A stretch of DNA of 64,000 nt, taken from positions 1-64,000 of the forward strand of contig NZ_QQBI01000012.1 in NCBI RefSeq assembly GCF_004302915.1, given 5' to 3'. How positions within the stretch are numbered: the first letter of the stretch is position 1; each line of letters starts with the position of its first letter. The DNA comes from Komagataeibacter xylinus. GTDB lineage: Bacteria > Pseudomonadota > Alphaproteobacteria > Acetobacterales > Acetobacteraceae. The notes below the pieces were generated by a model that made no database searches, was not told where the DNA came from, and saw only the letters and a program-made list of their open reading frames with translations. Shown here one piece after another: positions 9,601 through 18,174 of this stretch. Position numbers and translations under genes: made by a program.

Positions 9601-9974
9601 TGCCGCAGGGTGGCGGGCAGGTCCGCACGGGCAGCCACGATGGCCGCCTGCACGTCACGCGCGGCGCTGTTGATGTCGCGGGAGGTATCGAACTGCAGGG
9701 CGATGCTGACCTGTCCGGTGACGGATTGCGATGTCATCTCGCTCAGCCCGGCAATGGTGCCCAGATGCCGCTCCAGCGGTTCGGCAATCGTGCTGGCAAT
9801 CTGCTCGGGCGTGCCACCGGCCTGCTGCGCCTGCACCTGAATGACCGGCAGGTCAACATTGGGCAGATCGGATACAGGCAGCAGCCAGTAGCCGATGGCG
9901 CCGGCAATCATCATGCCGATCACGATAAGCGTGGTGCCGATCGGACGCTTTATGCACAGGGCGACGATCGACAT
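6672..9974 (-). CDS. RND efflux pump subunit, MdtC-like
   Basis: This 1100-aa inner membrane proton/drug antiporter belongs to the HAE1 RND family. The start MSIVALCIKRPIGTTLI fits the family's first transmembrane helix; an upstream in-frame start would overlap the preceding gene. TM4 carries ATGFVVDDAIVVIENI with the paired aspartates used for proton relay. It follows another, non-identical RND gene with one base between them, matching the MdtB-MdtC arrangement in which two different pump proteins form a heterotrimer. An unusual Ser/Thr/Gly-rich, low-complexity insertion occupies about residues 775-843 within the second porter loop. Likely substrates are hydrophobic or amphipathic compounds, but nothing in the sequence fixes them. 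Confidence 0.9.
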   Translation of the reverse strand: MSIVALCIKRPIGTTLIVIGMMIAGAIGYWLLPVSDLPNVDLPVIQVQAQQAGGTPEQIASTIAEPLERHLGTIAGLSEMTSQSVTGQVSIALQFDTSRDINSAARDVQAAIVAARADLPATLRQNPTYVEANTAGMPVMVLALTSDTRTPAQVYDVATNVLEQHLSQISGVGQLLLGGAALPAVRVELNPLALFKYGIGFEDIRAALSSANANTPKGFLNRGRQRLILQTNDQVHGAKDLKGLIVAYRSMRPVRLEDVAQVTDGVENVENGGFFNRKPAVLAIVFPRAGANVVQTINQIKAQFPTLKAALPADVELHVGMDRSATIQAALTDTKSTLVLSVLLVVGVVLVFLRSPRTTIVPALVIPASLVTTFGVMKLMSYSLDSLSLMALTIATGFVVDDAIVVIENISRHMEQGASRADAVLQGAQEVAFTVLSVSISLVAVFLPILMLGGLMGSLLHEFAVTISVTVLVSMVLSLTLTPMMCARILPSGEARADRKPNFWSRLSVRMERGFAYVENAYGRSLATALRHRRLVLLSLPVTIGMMGVLFVFMPKGLFPTEDTGMMMAHLVADQATSFDEMLAKVDQVEKNILENGQVSGVTGFVGGRNSSNQANIFIDLIDKAKRRTTISQTLADLTHRTHDLVGGQFIAMLPSLLPSGGRQANGAYQYTLQSDDAATLYHWIPRLQAALQKHAELRDVSSDVQQGGLSTNVMINRDVSGRTNLTPQLISNTIYDAFGQRAASVIYNPLNQYRVVMNVLPKYWDNADILQQVWVSTSGGTASGSTQSNTIKVTSASTTSTTSSSLSSQSFANQIQNSLAGGSGASSGSAVSSTAETMVPLSVVSSMQSATMPLSVNHQGQSLAATLSFNLASGASMSDATRIINEETARLQVPASVHGHFAGTAAQFQSSASNEPLLIVAALGAVYLVLGILYESYVHPLTILSTLPSAGVGALLALYLLGQEFDLIALIGLILLIGIVKKNAIMLVDFAITEERNHNRPAQDAIHTACLLRFRPIMMTTIAAAMGALPLVVGNGYGAELRRPLGIAIMGGLLFSQILTLYTTPVVYLYLDRLGQWGRRRLPAFFHAIARAVRPARSS

Positions 9975-9975
9975 C

Positions 9976-12900
9976 TCAGCGTGCCTCCCCTGACGGCGTG
10001 GGTGGCGCGGACGTATGGCGGGCGCGGAAGGCAGCAAAGCGCAGGCGCACCCGCTCCATGAACAGGTAGATGACCGGCGTGGTGAACAGGGTCAGCAACT
10101 GGCTTACGGCCAGACCACCCACAATGGCGTAACCCAGCGGGCGGCGCAGTTCCGATCCCGTGCCACTACCGATCACCATGGGAATGGCGCCCAGCATGGC
10201 GGCCAGCGTGGTCATCAGGATCGGACGGAAGCGCAGTCGGGCGGCACGGGTTATGGACTGCACGGAATCCATGCCTTCCAGCCGTTCGGCCTCCAGCGCG
10301 AAATCGATCATCATGATGGCGTTTTTCTTCACGATGCCGATCAGCAGGACGATCCCGATCACCCCCATCACATCCAGCCCGGACCCCGATACCCACAGCA
10401 CCAGCAGCGCGCCAATGGCGGCCGAGGGCAGGGTGGACAGGATGGTCAGCGGGTGGATGAAGCTCTCATACAGGACCCCCAGCACGATATAGACCGCAAC
10501 AAGGGCCGCCAGTATCAGCCAGGCCTCGTTGCTCATGCTGCCCGCAAACACGGCGGCCGTGCCCTGAAAGGATGTCTGCATGGTGGCGGGCAGATGCAGC
10601 GACTGCTCCACCCGCGTGATGGCATCCGTCGCAGCACCGAGCGAATACCCAGGTGCGACGTTGAATGAAATGGTCGATGCAGGAAACTGCGCCACATGGG
10701 TAATCAGCAGCGGCGCGGTGGATGCCGTCATGCGGGTGACCATGCTCATCGGCACCAGGCCGGAGGAGGGATCACGGGTCGGGCCGGACGTACTTGTGGC
10801 CCCGCTGCCGCTGGCGGCCAGGTACAACCTGTCCAGTGCCTCGGGCGTGGTCTGCAGCGTGGGGTCGGCTTCCAGAATCACGCGATACTGGTTGGACTGG
10901 GTATAGATGGTGGAAATCTGGCGCTGGCCAAAGGAATCATAGAGCAGGTTGTCCACCGTTTCCGGCGTGATGGAAAAACGCGCCCCCGTAGCCCGGTCCA
11001 GTGTCACGGTCGCGGCCAGCCCCTGCGCCTGCAGGTCGGATGTGACATCGGCCAGGGCCGGTTCCCTGCGTAGGGCATCGATCAGGCGCGGCACCCATGT
11101 GGACAGGCGGCTGCTGTCGGAATCCGCCACCAGAAACTGGTACTGGGTGGCCGATACGTTGGTGTTCAATGTCAGGTCCTGCACCGGCTGCAGGTAAAGC
11201 TGGGTTCCGGCTATGGCGGCTGTCTCGCGCTGGATGCGCTGGGCCACCTTCGCCGCCGAAAGGCTGCGCCTGTCATGCGGCGTCAGGTTGATTTCAAAAC
11301 GCCCGCGGTTAAGCGTGGTGTTGTCCCCATCCACCCCAATATAGGAGGACAGGCTGACAACATCCGCATCCTTCGCAATCGCTGCTCCCAGTTGCTGCTG
11401 AAGGTCACGCATTGCGTCGAACGAAATGGAGGCATCCATGACCGATACGCCCTGGATGACGCCGGTATCCTGCTCGGGAAACAGCCCCTTGGGAATGACC
11501 ACGACCAGCAGTCCGGTCAGCGCCAGCGTTGCCACGAACACGGCAAGAGTTGCGCGCTGGTGGCGCAGCACGCGCGTCAGCCCCCGGTCATAGGCATCGA
11601 TAACCCGGACAATCAGCCGGTCGGTCGCTTGCGCCCAGCGCGGCTTGGTGGTGGCATGCGCCTTGTCCTTGAGCAGGCGCGCACACATCATCGGCACCAG
11701 CGTAAGCGAGACCACGGCGGACAGGATGATGGTCACCGCCAGCGTCACCGCGAATTCATAGAACAGCCGCCCGATCACATCGCCCATGAACAGGAGCGGG
11801 ATCAGCACGGCGATGAGCGAGATGGTGAGCGAGACGATGGTAAAGCCAATCTCGCCCGCGCCCTCCAGCGCCGCGGTCATCCGGTCGCGGCCCATTTCGA
11901 TATAACGGGCGATGTTCTCGATCATGACAATCGCATCATCCACCACGAAGCCGGTGGAGATGGTGAGCGACATGAGCGAGAGGTTGTCGAGCGAGAACCC
12001 CATCATATCCATCACCGCCAGCGTGCCGATAATGGACAGCGGCACGGACAGCGCCGGGATGACGGTGGCCGACGGGTCATGCAGGAACACGAAGATCACG
12101 CCCACAACCAGCGCCAGCGCCAGACCCAGTTCGAATTCCACATCCGCCACCGAGGCCCGGATGGTGGTGGTCCGGTCAGTCAGCGGCGTGATGGTGACGC
12201 CACCGGGCATGTCCTGCTGCAGTGATGGCAGCGTGGCCTTGATGGCATTGACGGTGTTGATGATGTTGGCCGAAGGCTGGCGGCGGATGTTCAGGATGAT
12301 GGCCGGGGTCTGGTTCGACCATCCGGCAAGCTGGGTATCTTCCGCCCCTTCCACCACCGTTGCGATGTCACGCAGCCGGACAGGCCCCTGACTGGTGTCG
12401 GACCAGCCCACGACCTGATTGAGCAGCTGGTCAGTGCTGGAAATCTGGCTGTCGATATGGATGGTGCGGTTCAGCTTCTTGCCATTGAAGCTGCCGGTGG
12501 GGGAATTGACGTTCACGTTGCCGATCGTGGTACGCAGCGTATCCAGATCGATCCCCAGCGCGGTGGCCTTGGGCACATTCACACGGACGCGGTAAGCCTT
12601 CTTGTTACCACCGGACAGGGAAACTTCACCCACGCCCGAAATCTCGCTGATTTTCTGCTGCAGGCGTGTCGTCACGTAATCCTGCACTTCAGGCAGGGAC
12701 AGGGTGGTGGACGTGACCCCCAGGATCATGATGGGCGTATCAGCCGGATTGACCTTGGAATAGATGGGCGGCGCGGGCAGGGCGGTTGGCAGCAGGGAAT
12801 TGGCGGCGTTGATGGCTTCCTGCACCTCCTGCTCGGCTACATCCAGCGACGTGGTCAGCCCGAAGCGCAGCGTGATGACCGACGCCCCGGCCGAGGACTG

Positions 12901-13146
12901 GGATGTCATCTGGTCCAGCCCCGCCATTTCGCCCATCTGCCCTTCCAGCGGCGCGGTGACGGAGGTCATCATCACATCCGCGCTGGCGCCGGGGTAGAAG
13001 GTGCGGACCACGATGGTGGGATAATCCACTTCCGGCAGGGCGGAAATCGGCAGGAACCGATAACCGATCAGACCCGCCAGCATCAACGCGAACATGAGCA
13101 GCGTGGTGGCGACGGGCCGCTGTATGAAAAGACGCGAGAGATTCAT
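9976..13146 (-). CDS. RND efflux pump subunit, MdtB-like
   Basis: This 1056-aa RND inner membrane pump starts MNLSRLFIQRPVATTLLM, the usual N-terminus for MdtB/MdtC-type transporters. TM4 has STGFVVDDAIVMIENI with the two proton-relay aspartates. It overlaps the adaptor gene stop by one base and is followed by the second pump gene after one base, so all are translated from one message. A Ser/Thr/Gly-rich loop (SGSGATSTSG) corresponds to the larger insertion in the partner subunit. The pair probably assembles as a heterotrimer with the periplasmic adaptor and the NodT-type channel. Confidence 0.9.
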   Translation of the reverse strand: MNLSRLFIQRPVATTLLMFALMLAGLIGYRFLPISALPEVDYPTIVVRTFYPGASADVMMTSVTAPLEGQMGEMAGLDQMTSQSSAGASVITLRFGLTTSLDVAEQEVQEAINAANSLLPTALPAPPIYSKVNPADTPIMILGVTSTTLSLPEVQDYVTTRLQQKISEISGVGEVSLSGGNKKAYRVRVNVPKATALGIDLDTLRTTIGNVNVNSPTGSFNGKKLNRTIHIDSQISSTDQLLNQVVGWSDTSQGPVRLRDIATVVEGAEDTQLAGWSNQTPAIILNIRRQPSANIINTVNAIKATLPSLQQDMPGGVTITPLTDRTTTIRASVADVEFELGLALALVVGVIFVFLHDPSATVIPALSVPLSIIGTLAVMDMMGFSLDNLSLMSLTISTGFVVDDAIVMIENIARYIEMGRDRMTAALEGAGEIGFTIVSLTISLIAVLIPLLFMGDVIGRLFYEFAVTLAVTIILSAVVSLTLVPMMCARLLKDKAHATTKPRWAQATDRLIVRVIDAYDRGLTRVLRHQRATLAVFVATLALTGLLVVVIPKGLFPEQDTGVIQGVSVMDASISFDAMRDLQQQLGAAIAKDADVVSLSSYIGVDGDNTTLNRGRFEINLTPHDRRSLSAAKVAQRIQRETAAIAGTQLYLQPVQDLTLNTNVSATQYQFLVADSDSSRLSTWVPRLIDALRREPALADVTSDLQAQGLAATVTLDRATGARFSITPETVDNLLYDSFGQRQISTIYTQSNQYRVILEADPTLQTTPEALDRLYLAASGSGATSTSGPTRDPSSGLVPMSMVTRMTASTAPLLITHVAQFPASTISFNVAPGYSLGAATDAITRVEQSLHLPATMQTSFQGTAAVFAGSMSNEAWLILAALVAVYIVLGVLYESFIHPLTILSTLPSAAIGALLVLWVSGSGLDVMGVIGIVLLIGIVKKNAIMMIDFALEAERLEGMDSVQSITRAARLRFRPILMTTLAAMLGAIPMVIGSGTGSELRRPLGYAIVGGLAVSQLLTLFTTPVIYLFMERVRLRFAAFRARHTSAPPTPSGEAR

Positions 13147-14375
13147 TATCCCCCCTGCGTCGTGATGGCGGGGATGGTGACTTTTGTCCCTGCGTGCAGG
13201 CGGTCGATGCCCGATGTTACCACCTGCTCATCCGCCTTCAGGCCGGATGTGACAACGACCGTATCCCCCTGGCTGACACCGGTTTTGACCAGACGCACGG
13301 CCACGGTGCTGTCAGGCTGCACCACATACACAAATGAACCATTGGGACCGGACTGGATGGCGCTGGTGGGGGCAAGCAGCACGTCATGTTCGGTATCAAC
13401 CAGCAGGTGGGCATTGACGAACTGGTTGGGGAACAGGTCCTCGTCCCTGTTGGGGAACAGGGCACGCAGCCGGACCGTGCCGGTCGATGTATCGATCTGG
13501 CTGTCCAGGCTGCTGACCGCGCCATCGGTCAGTTTTGTGGTGTCCGTGCTGTCCCATGCCTCGACCGGTAGCGTCTTTGCAGTACGCAGCCGTTTCCAGA
13601 CCATGCCCAGCTTGTCCTGTGGCAGGGTGAAGATGACCGAGATCGGCTGCATCTGCGTCAGGACCGCAAGGCCGCCGGATTGGGCCGCAGTCACGTAATT
13701 GCCCCGATCCACCACACGGATGCCGACACGGCCGCTGACCGGTGCGGTTATGTGGCAGTATTCAATGTCCAGCCTGTAGGTATCGACCAGCCCCTGATCG
13801 GCTTCCACCGTGCCTTCAAGCTGCTTGACCTTGTACTGCTGGTCCTGTGCCGTCTGGGTATCGATACTGTCGCGTTTGAGCAGCTTCTGGTACCGGACAT
13901 TATCCATCCGCGCCTCGTCAAGCTGGGCCTGATCGGCCGCCAGCTGCCCGGAATACTGCTTCAGTTCCGCCTCGTAGGGGCGCGGGTCGATCACCGCCAG
14001 CAGGTCGCCCTCATGCACTTCCTGCCCTTCGGTAAAGAGCACCTGTGTCAGATAGCCTTCCACGCGGTTCTGCACGGTTACGTTGGTGACGGGGATGACC
14101 GTACCCAGTTCGCTCAGCACGACCGGCATATCGCCCGTCCTGATGGTTGCCACGGATACCGGAATATCCGCATCCACCGTTTTCGTGGCCGCCTGCGCGC
14201 CATGCAGCGGATGCAGGCCGGTCAGGAACAGTGCTGCCAGCAGGCTTGCGCGGCTCAGGCCGCAATGCCTGGTCCGTGCCTGGTTCCTGCGCGCTGAAAC
14301 GGCATCCTGCACCACATGGCACGAGAGGCCGCCAGGCATGGTTGCAGGAAAAGGAAAATCGTGAACAGGCTGCAT
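13146..14375 (-). CDS. RND periplasmic adaptor (membrane fusion protein), MdtA-like
   Basis: This 409-aa HlyD-type adaptor links the pumps to the outer membrane channel. After a long N-terminal stretch comes a hydrophobic signal (SLLAALFLTGLHP), then the lipoyl half motif VQNRVEGYLTQVLFTEGQEV, a coiled-coil hairpin (AADQAQLDEARMDNVRYQKL), the second lipoyl half APVSGRVGIRVVDRGNYV, and the beta-barrel domain. The start is uncertain: ATG 14339 would shorten the N-terminus by 12 residues. It sits 32 bp after the histidine kinase gene and is probably co-transcribed with it. Confidence 0.9.
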   Translation of the reverse strand: MQPVHDFPFPATMPGGLSCHVVQDAVSARRNQARTRHCGLSRASLLAALFLTGLHPLHGAQAATKTVDADIPVSVATIRTGDMPVVLSELGTVIPVTNVTVQNRVEGYLTQVLFTEGQEVHEGDLLAVIDPRPYEAELKQYSGQLAADQAQLDEARMDNVRYQKLLKRDSIDTQTAQDQQYKVKQLEGTVEADQGLVDTYRLDIEYCHITAPVSGRVGIRVVDRGNYVTAAQSGGLAVLTQMQPISVIFTLPQDKLGMVWKRLRTAKTLPVEAWDSTDTTKLTDGAVSSLDSQIDTSTGTVRLRALFPNRDEDLFPNQFVNAHLLVDTEHDVLLAPTSAIQSGPNGSFVYVVQPDSTVAVRLVKTGVSQGDTVVVTSGLKADEQVVTSGIDRLHAGTKVTIPAITTQGG

Positions 14376-14407
14376 TTTCTACGGTCCGTCTCTGTACTGG
14401 CGGGGCC

Positions 14408-15784
14408 TCAATGGGTTGCCTGCGTATTGCCGTGCGCCTGCGCCGCCGTGTGCAGGTCAAGTGGCAGGGCAATGCGCACCAGCAACCCGTGTGGCTGGTT
14501 TGAATGGAAGGTCAGGCTGCCACGATGGCGCTGTACGATGTCATGGATGATCGACAGGCCCAGCCCCAGGCCGCCGTCCGGGCTGCGGGCAGGGTCCAGA
14601 CGGGCAAAGGGCAGCAGCACGACATCGTGCATTTCAGGCGGAATGCCAGGACCGTTATCGGCAACCTCGATAATGGCTTCATGACCGCTCCGTCGTGTAT
14701 CGACGCGCACTTCGCTGCCGAATTTGCAGGCATTGTCGATCAGGTTATTGACCATGCGGGCCACGGCCACGGGCTGGCACAGACAGGTCAGGCCCAGGTC
14801 GCCCTGACAGATCACGTTCCGGCCGATCGCCTCGAATTCCGCGCAGACACTTTCCACCAGCGCGCCGATATCGACCCGTTCGGCCGGTTCCATGTCACCC
14901 TGGCCCTTCAGGAAGGACAGCGCCCCGTTCAGCATGCGGTTCATGAGCCACAGGTCGTTGTGCAGGGCCGAAGGGGAGGCGTCGGCCCCCCCCATTTCAA
15001 TCCGCATGGACAGGCGCGTCAGTGGCGTGCGCAGGTCATGACCGATTGCCATGAGCATGCGGGTACGCTCCTCGGCCGCGGCGGCAATGCGGGCCTGCAT
15101 GCGGTTGAAGGCACGCGCGACGCGGCGCAGTTCCACCGGTCCCTGTTCGATCAGGGGTTCGGGCGTAATGTCGTAGCCAAAGGTTTCGGCCTTGTCCGCC
15201 AGCACTTTCAGCGGGCGGTTGATGCGCCACAGGCTCCATAGCGACAGGGTGCCCATGATGACCAGCATCGACAGGAACGATACGATCAGCGGCAGCGTCG
15301 CGCGCATGAGTTGGGGCAGATGATGATTGATCCCGTTATGGGCGGTAATGAAAATCCCTTCACGGGGCATATCGATATGGGTGGACGTCATGCCGCTGGA
15401 ATCCGCAGCGCAGGTCGAGGCAATCATGACGACGTTCTGGTTGCCCGCCCGTGCCTGAAGGATACGACGCAGCAGGATCGAGAAATGTTCGGTCGGGATA
15501 TGCGTACAAGCGAAGGGAGTGGTGGTACGAAACGAAACGTCCGGTGTTGACATACCCTGCGCAATGGCCTCGCGTATTTCGGGCGGACTTGCACGTAACG
15601 CATCAATCGCGGTTTCAAAGGCCAGTGCGTTTGGCCATGGCCCTTCAGGTAGCGGCGGCACGGTCGGACGCAACGCGAACACAAGGAAGGCAACAACAAA
15701 AATGGTGACCATCATGCTGGAAATCACGATTGCGGCCATCTGCCCGTAAACGGTGCGGGGCAGCAGGGAAAACCGGGTTTTCAT
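14408..15784 (-). CDS. Sensor histidine kinase, EnvZ/QseC type
   Basis: This 458-aa membrane kinase senses a periplasmic signal. TM1 spans about residues 16-38, a periplasmic domain 39-160, TM2 163-187, followed by HAMP. The phospho-acceptor His is H249 in MAIGHDLRTPLTRL. The ATPase domain shows NNLIDNACKFG (N box), DNGPGIPP (G1) and GGLGLGLSI (G2), so all catalytic boxes are intact. Its start overlaps the response regulator stop by one base (TGATG). Being upstream of the efflux genes, it likely controls the pump; the ligand is not deducible. Confidence 0.9.
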   Translation of the reverse strand: MKTRFSLLPRTVYGQMAAIVISSMMVTIFVVAFLVFALRPTVPPLPEGPWPNALAFETAIDALRASPPEIREAIAQGMSTPDVSFRTTTPFACTHIPTEHFSILLRRILQARAGNQNVVMIASTCAADSSGMTSTHIDMPREGIFITAHNGINHHLPQLMRATLPLIVSFLSMLVIMGTLSLWSLWRINRPLKVLADKAETFGYDITPEPLIEQGPVELRRVARAFNRMQARIAAAAEERTRMLMAIGHDLRTPLTRLSMRIEMGGADASPSALHNDLWLMNRMLNGALSFLKGQGDMEPAERVDIGALVESVCAEFEAIGRNVICQGDLGLTCLCQPVAVARMVNNLIDNACKFGSEVRVDTRRSGHEAIIEVADNGPGIPPEMHDVVLLPFARLDPARSPDGGLGLGLSIIHDIVQRHRGSLTFHSNQPHGLLVRIALPLDLHTAAQAHGNTQATH

Positions 15785-16617
15785 CAGTCGGCTGCTCCCT
15801 CATGCGGAACGGCCGGACCGGGGTCGAACACATAACCATCGCCGCGCACCGTCCGCAGCATCTCAAGCTGGCGGCCACCATGGGCCAGCTTGCGCCGCAG
15901 GCGGCTGACCAGCAGGTCGATGGTGCGTTCTTCAACCGCTCCCGGTGCATTATAGAGCAGTTCAATGATCCGCTGCCTGCTCAGGAGTTCTCCCGCATGG
16001 TTCCATAACAGCAGCAGAAGATCGGTTTCAGCGCCGGTCAGCGTCATGCGCACGCCCTCGGTGCTATAGAGTGCGCGTTTTTCCGGCATAAAGATCCAGT
16101 TTCCGAACCTGCAGCCCGGCTGTAAACCCGATGTAGGATAAGCAGGGGGATTGGATGGACGACGCAGCACGGCCCGAATGCGGGCTGCCAGTTCACCCAG
16201 ATCAAAGGGTTTGCTGATGTAGTCATCCGCGCCCAGGTCAAGACCCGCAATACGCTCACGGACATCGGCAAGCGCCGTAACCATGATAATGGGGATGGCA
16301 CTCCGCTTACGGATCAGGCGGCAGATGGCATGGCCACTTTCCTGCGGCAGCATGAGATCAAGCAGGACAATATCAGGCGTGCGCCCCGCGAGGATGGCCA
16401 GCACCTCCGCCGCCGTCATGGCGGACGCGACCTCATAACCCTGCTGTGACAGGAAACGTGTCAGCAGGTTGCGGATATCCATGTCGTCTTCCACAACAAG
16501 AACGAAATTCTGTCCTTTGCCCACAGGGGCACCATCCGTTCCCTGCCTGTCCGGAAAATCATGGCCTGACCGCCCCGTTATCAATCTGAAACTCCGCACG
16601 GCTACATTCGCGTTCAT
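15784..16617 (-). CDS. OmpR-family response regulator
   Basis: This 277-aa regulator has a receiver domain (acidic pair EDD at about 43-45, phospho-acceptor D87 in LLDLMLP, K136 in SKPFD) and a C-terminal winged helix (LTGAETDLLLLLWNHAGELL, ERTIDLLVSRLRRKL, VRGDGYVF). An N-terminal extension of ~35 residues precedes the receiver; a later start may be used. It is the first gene of the minus-strand operon regulator-kinase-adaptor-pump-pump-channel and probably drives that operon. Confidence 0.9.
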   Translation of the reverse strand: MNANVAVRSFRLITGRSGHDFPDRQGTDGAPVGKGQNFVLVVEDDMDIRNLLTRFLSQQGYEVASAMTAAEVLAILAGRTPDIVLLDLMLPQESGHAICRLIRKRSAIPIIMVTALADVRERIAGLDLGADDYISKPFDLGELAARIRAVLRRPSNPPAYPTSGLQPGCRFGNWIFMPEKRALYSTEGVRMTLTGAETDLLLLLWNHAGELLSRQRIIELLYNAPGAVEERTIDLLVSRLRRKLAHGGRQLEMLRTVRGDGYVFDPGPAVPHEGAAD

Positions 16618-16900
16618 TCGATGCCGTGAAGTATAATAAAGCTCTGATTCCAGCCTAGAAAATAAAAAGGCAGCGGGGTGTTTATTTCAAAAATGATAAA
16701 AAGCGATTGTGATATTAAAATAAAATTCATCGCCCGCTTGGCCGGTATAATGCCACGCGCTGTATACGTTAAACAGACTTCGATCTCCTGGAATTTTTCT
16801 GTATGTATCGAGAGTAATTGATATCCTGTGGTATATTATTGTAACAGGAACGATCATATCCGTTACAAAAAAGATTTATCCCTGCATATAGAGGTGTCTA
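16618..16900. other. A/T-rich upstream region of the two-component/efflux operon
   Basis: These 283 bp hold no gene. They are much richer in A/T than the flanks and should contain the operon promoter. A dyad with arms TGTAAC and GTTACA, 16 bp apart, lies near 16839-16866, close to the insertion element. No known consensus is matched. Confidence 0.4.
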
Positions 16901-16917
16901 GGGCGTGTCGTCAGTTA
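16901..16917. repeat. IS5-family terminal inverted repeat, left
   Basis: GGGCGTGTCGTCAGTTA, a perfect match to the reverse complement of the right end at 17739-17755. The second transposase frame ends inside it. Confidence 0.9.
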
Positions 16918-17665
16918 ATTCCGATGATGGCGGAGACGAGTTGTACTGCTGCGAAGAATGTTGACTTCAGCTTGTCGTAGCGTGTTGCAATGCCCCTGAA
17001 CTGCTTCAGCCTGGCGAAGAAGCGTTCAATGATGTTTCTGTTTTTGTAGAGCCGGAAGCTGATTTTCCGTGGATCGCGTCGGTTTTTCCTTGAAGGGATA
17101 ACCGCTGTGATCTGCCGTGCTTCAAGCGTTTCAATGAGCGGGTCGGCGTCATAAGCCTTGTCAGCGATAAAGGCTTTGGGATCGACCTCATCCAGCAGGG
17201 GTTCTGCTTCCGTGATGTCCGCTCTCTGCCCGGGCGTCAGGGACAGGGCGACCGCCTTTCCTGCGGCATCGATAATGGCGTGGATTTTCGAAGTCAGTCC
17301 GCCACGGGACCGCCCGATGGCCTGATCCACGCCCTTTTTTTACGGGCACCCGCACTGTGCTGGTGAGCCTGGACAATCGTGCTGTCGATCATCATGTAGT
17401 CGTTGTCGCAATTGGCGGCCAGATGCTGGAAAATCCGTTCGATTACGCCGCCTTCGCACCAGCGACGCAGACGTCTGTGAACATTCTTCCAATCCCCGAA
17501 CCGCGCTGGCAGGTCACGCCAAGGAATGCCTGCGCGGTAGCGATACAGCACGGCTTTCACAAACAGACGGTTATCGGCGGCCGTTCCGCCGACATGACCT
17601 TCACGACCCGGGAGAAGATCTTTTATCCGTTCCCACTGGCTGTCACTCAGGCCATATCGTCGCAT
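16911..17665 (-). CDS. IS5-family transposase, two frames joined by -1 frameshifting
   Basis: The first frame (17665 to 17294) encodes the N-terminal part: MRRYGLSDSQWERIKDLLPG, WRDLPARFGDW, and the first catalytic Asp in YMMIDSTIVQAHQHSAG. The second (17330 to 16911) continues with the second Asp in ADKAYDAD and the YKNRNIIERFFARLK segment with the catalytic Glu. The frames overlap at a run of seven A (minus strand, 17341-17335); a -1 slip there joins AGARKK to GVDQAIGRSRGG. This is the standard expression mode of the IS427 group, so the split is probably programmed, not damage. Confidence 0.88.
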
Positions 17666-17738
17666 TCATTCTCTCCCTGAAAACAGAGAGAAAACATCAC
17701 AGATCAAGCGGGAGTACAAGCCTCATAGCGCCAGATGC

Positions 17739-17755
17739 TAACTGACGACACGCCC
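17739..17755. repeat. IS5-family terminal inverted repeat, right
   Basis: TAACTGACGACACGCCC, the partner of the left repeat. The last 12 bp are seen again as a solo end at 49777-49788. Confidence 0.9.
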
Positions 17756-18174
17756 TAGGTTGCCGTGCCCGGATGAGGTGTCGCTGTCACACAGCGCCCA
17801 ATACGCCGATTGTGTTCTCCCGCAAATCGGTGTCGGCCAACCGCACGCCCAGTTAGGCTGCCGACAGCCCCGGCATGATGCCCGGCATTCAAATCATCCA
17901 ATGCACGCTGTACCAGATAAGGGAATAGAGTCTGGTTCGTCACGGCATAGCCATCGTATGGCGCGGTGGTCAGCGCATCGATCTTCCATTGCTGCGATCT
18001 GGATTGCGGACATGAATGTATGGGCACATCTGACAGATCTGGTCCGCTTCGCCAATCTGCTGAATATCAGAGATCATGCGGTACCGCGTTACGGTGCAAA
18101 GCCGTGAGTTCTATGCTGCAGGGATAAGTTCTGGGGCTGGCATAGGTCTCATATGCAAATACGTCCTGCGGATA
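17756..18174. other. Gene-poor stretch with a possible unidentified remnant
   Basis: No complete gene is recognised in these 419 bp. A 90-codon minus-strand frame (18027-17755) contains protein-like sequence (WKIDALTTAPYDGYAVTNQT, LFPYLVQRALDDLNAG) but ends in low-quality sequence running into the insertion element. It may be the tail of a gene broken by the insertion. I could not assign a family. Confidence 0.3.

Larger units (their letters stand above)
16901..17755 (-). mobile_element. IS5-family insertion sequence (IS427-like), complete
   Basis: The element is bounded by perfect 17-bp inverted repeats: GGGCGTGTCGTCAGTTA at 16901-16917 and its reverse complement at 17739-17755. Both outer flanks complete a CTAG (CTA before, TAG after), so the duplicated target is TA or CTAG, as known for IS5-type elements. 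At 855 bp with a split transposase it looks intact and possibly active. It separates the efflux operon from the salvage island. Confidence 0.9.

Noticed and set aside
8592-13698. Long plus-strand open frames (489, 316 and 413 codons) opposite the RND genes
   Set aside because: The predicted proteins are rich in His, Gln, Arg and Gly with no family features, while the minus strand encodes well-conserved pumps and adaptor.
17755-18027. A 90-codon minus-strand frame as a real gene
   Set aside because: Part of it looks protein-like, but it ends at the insertion element, has no clear family and no start context. Kept only as a possible remnant.
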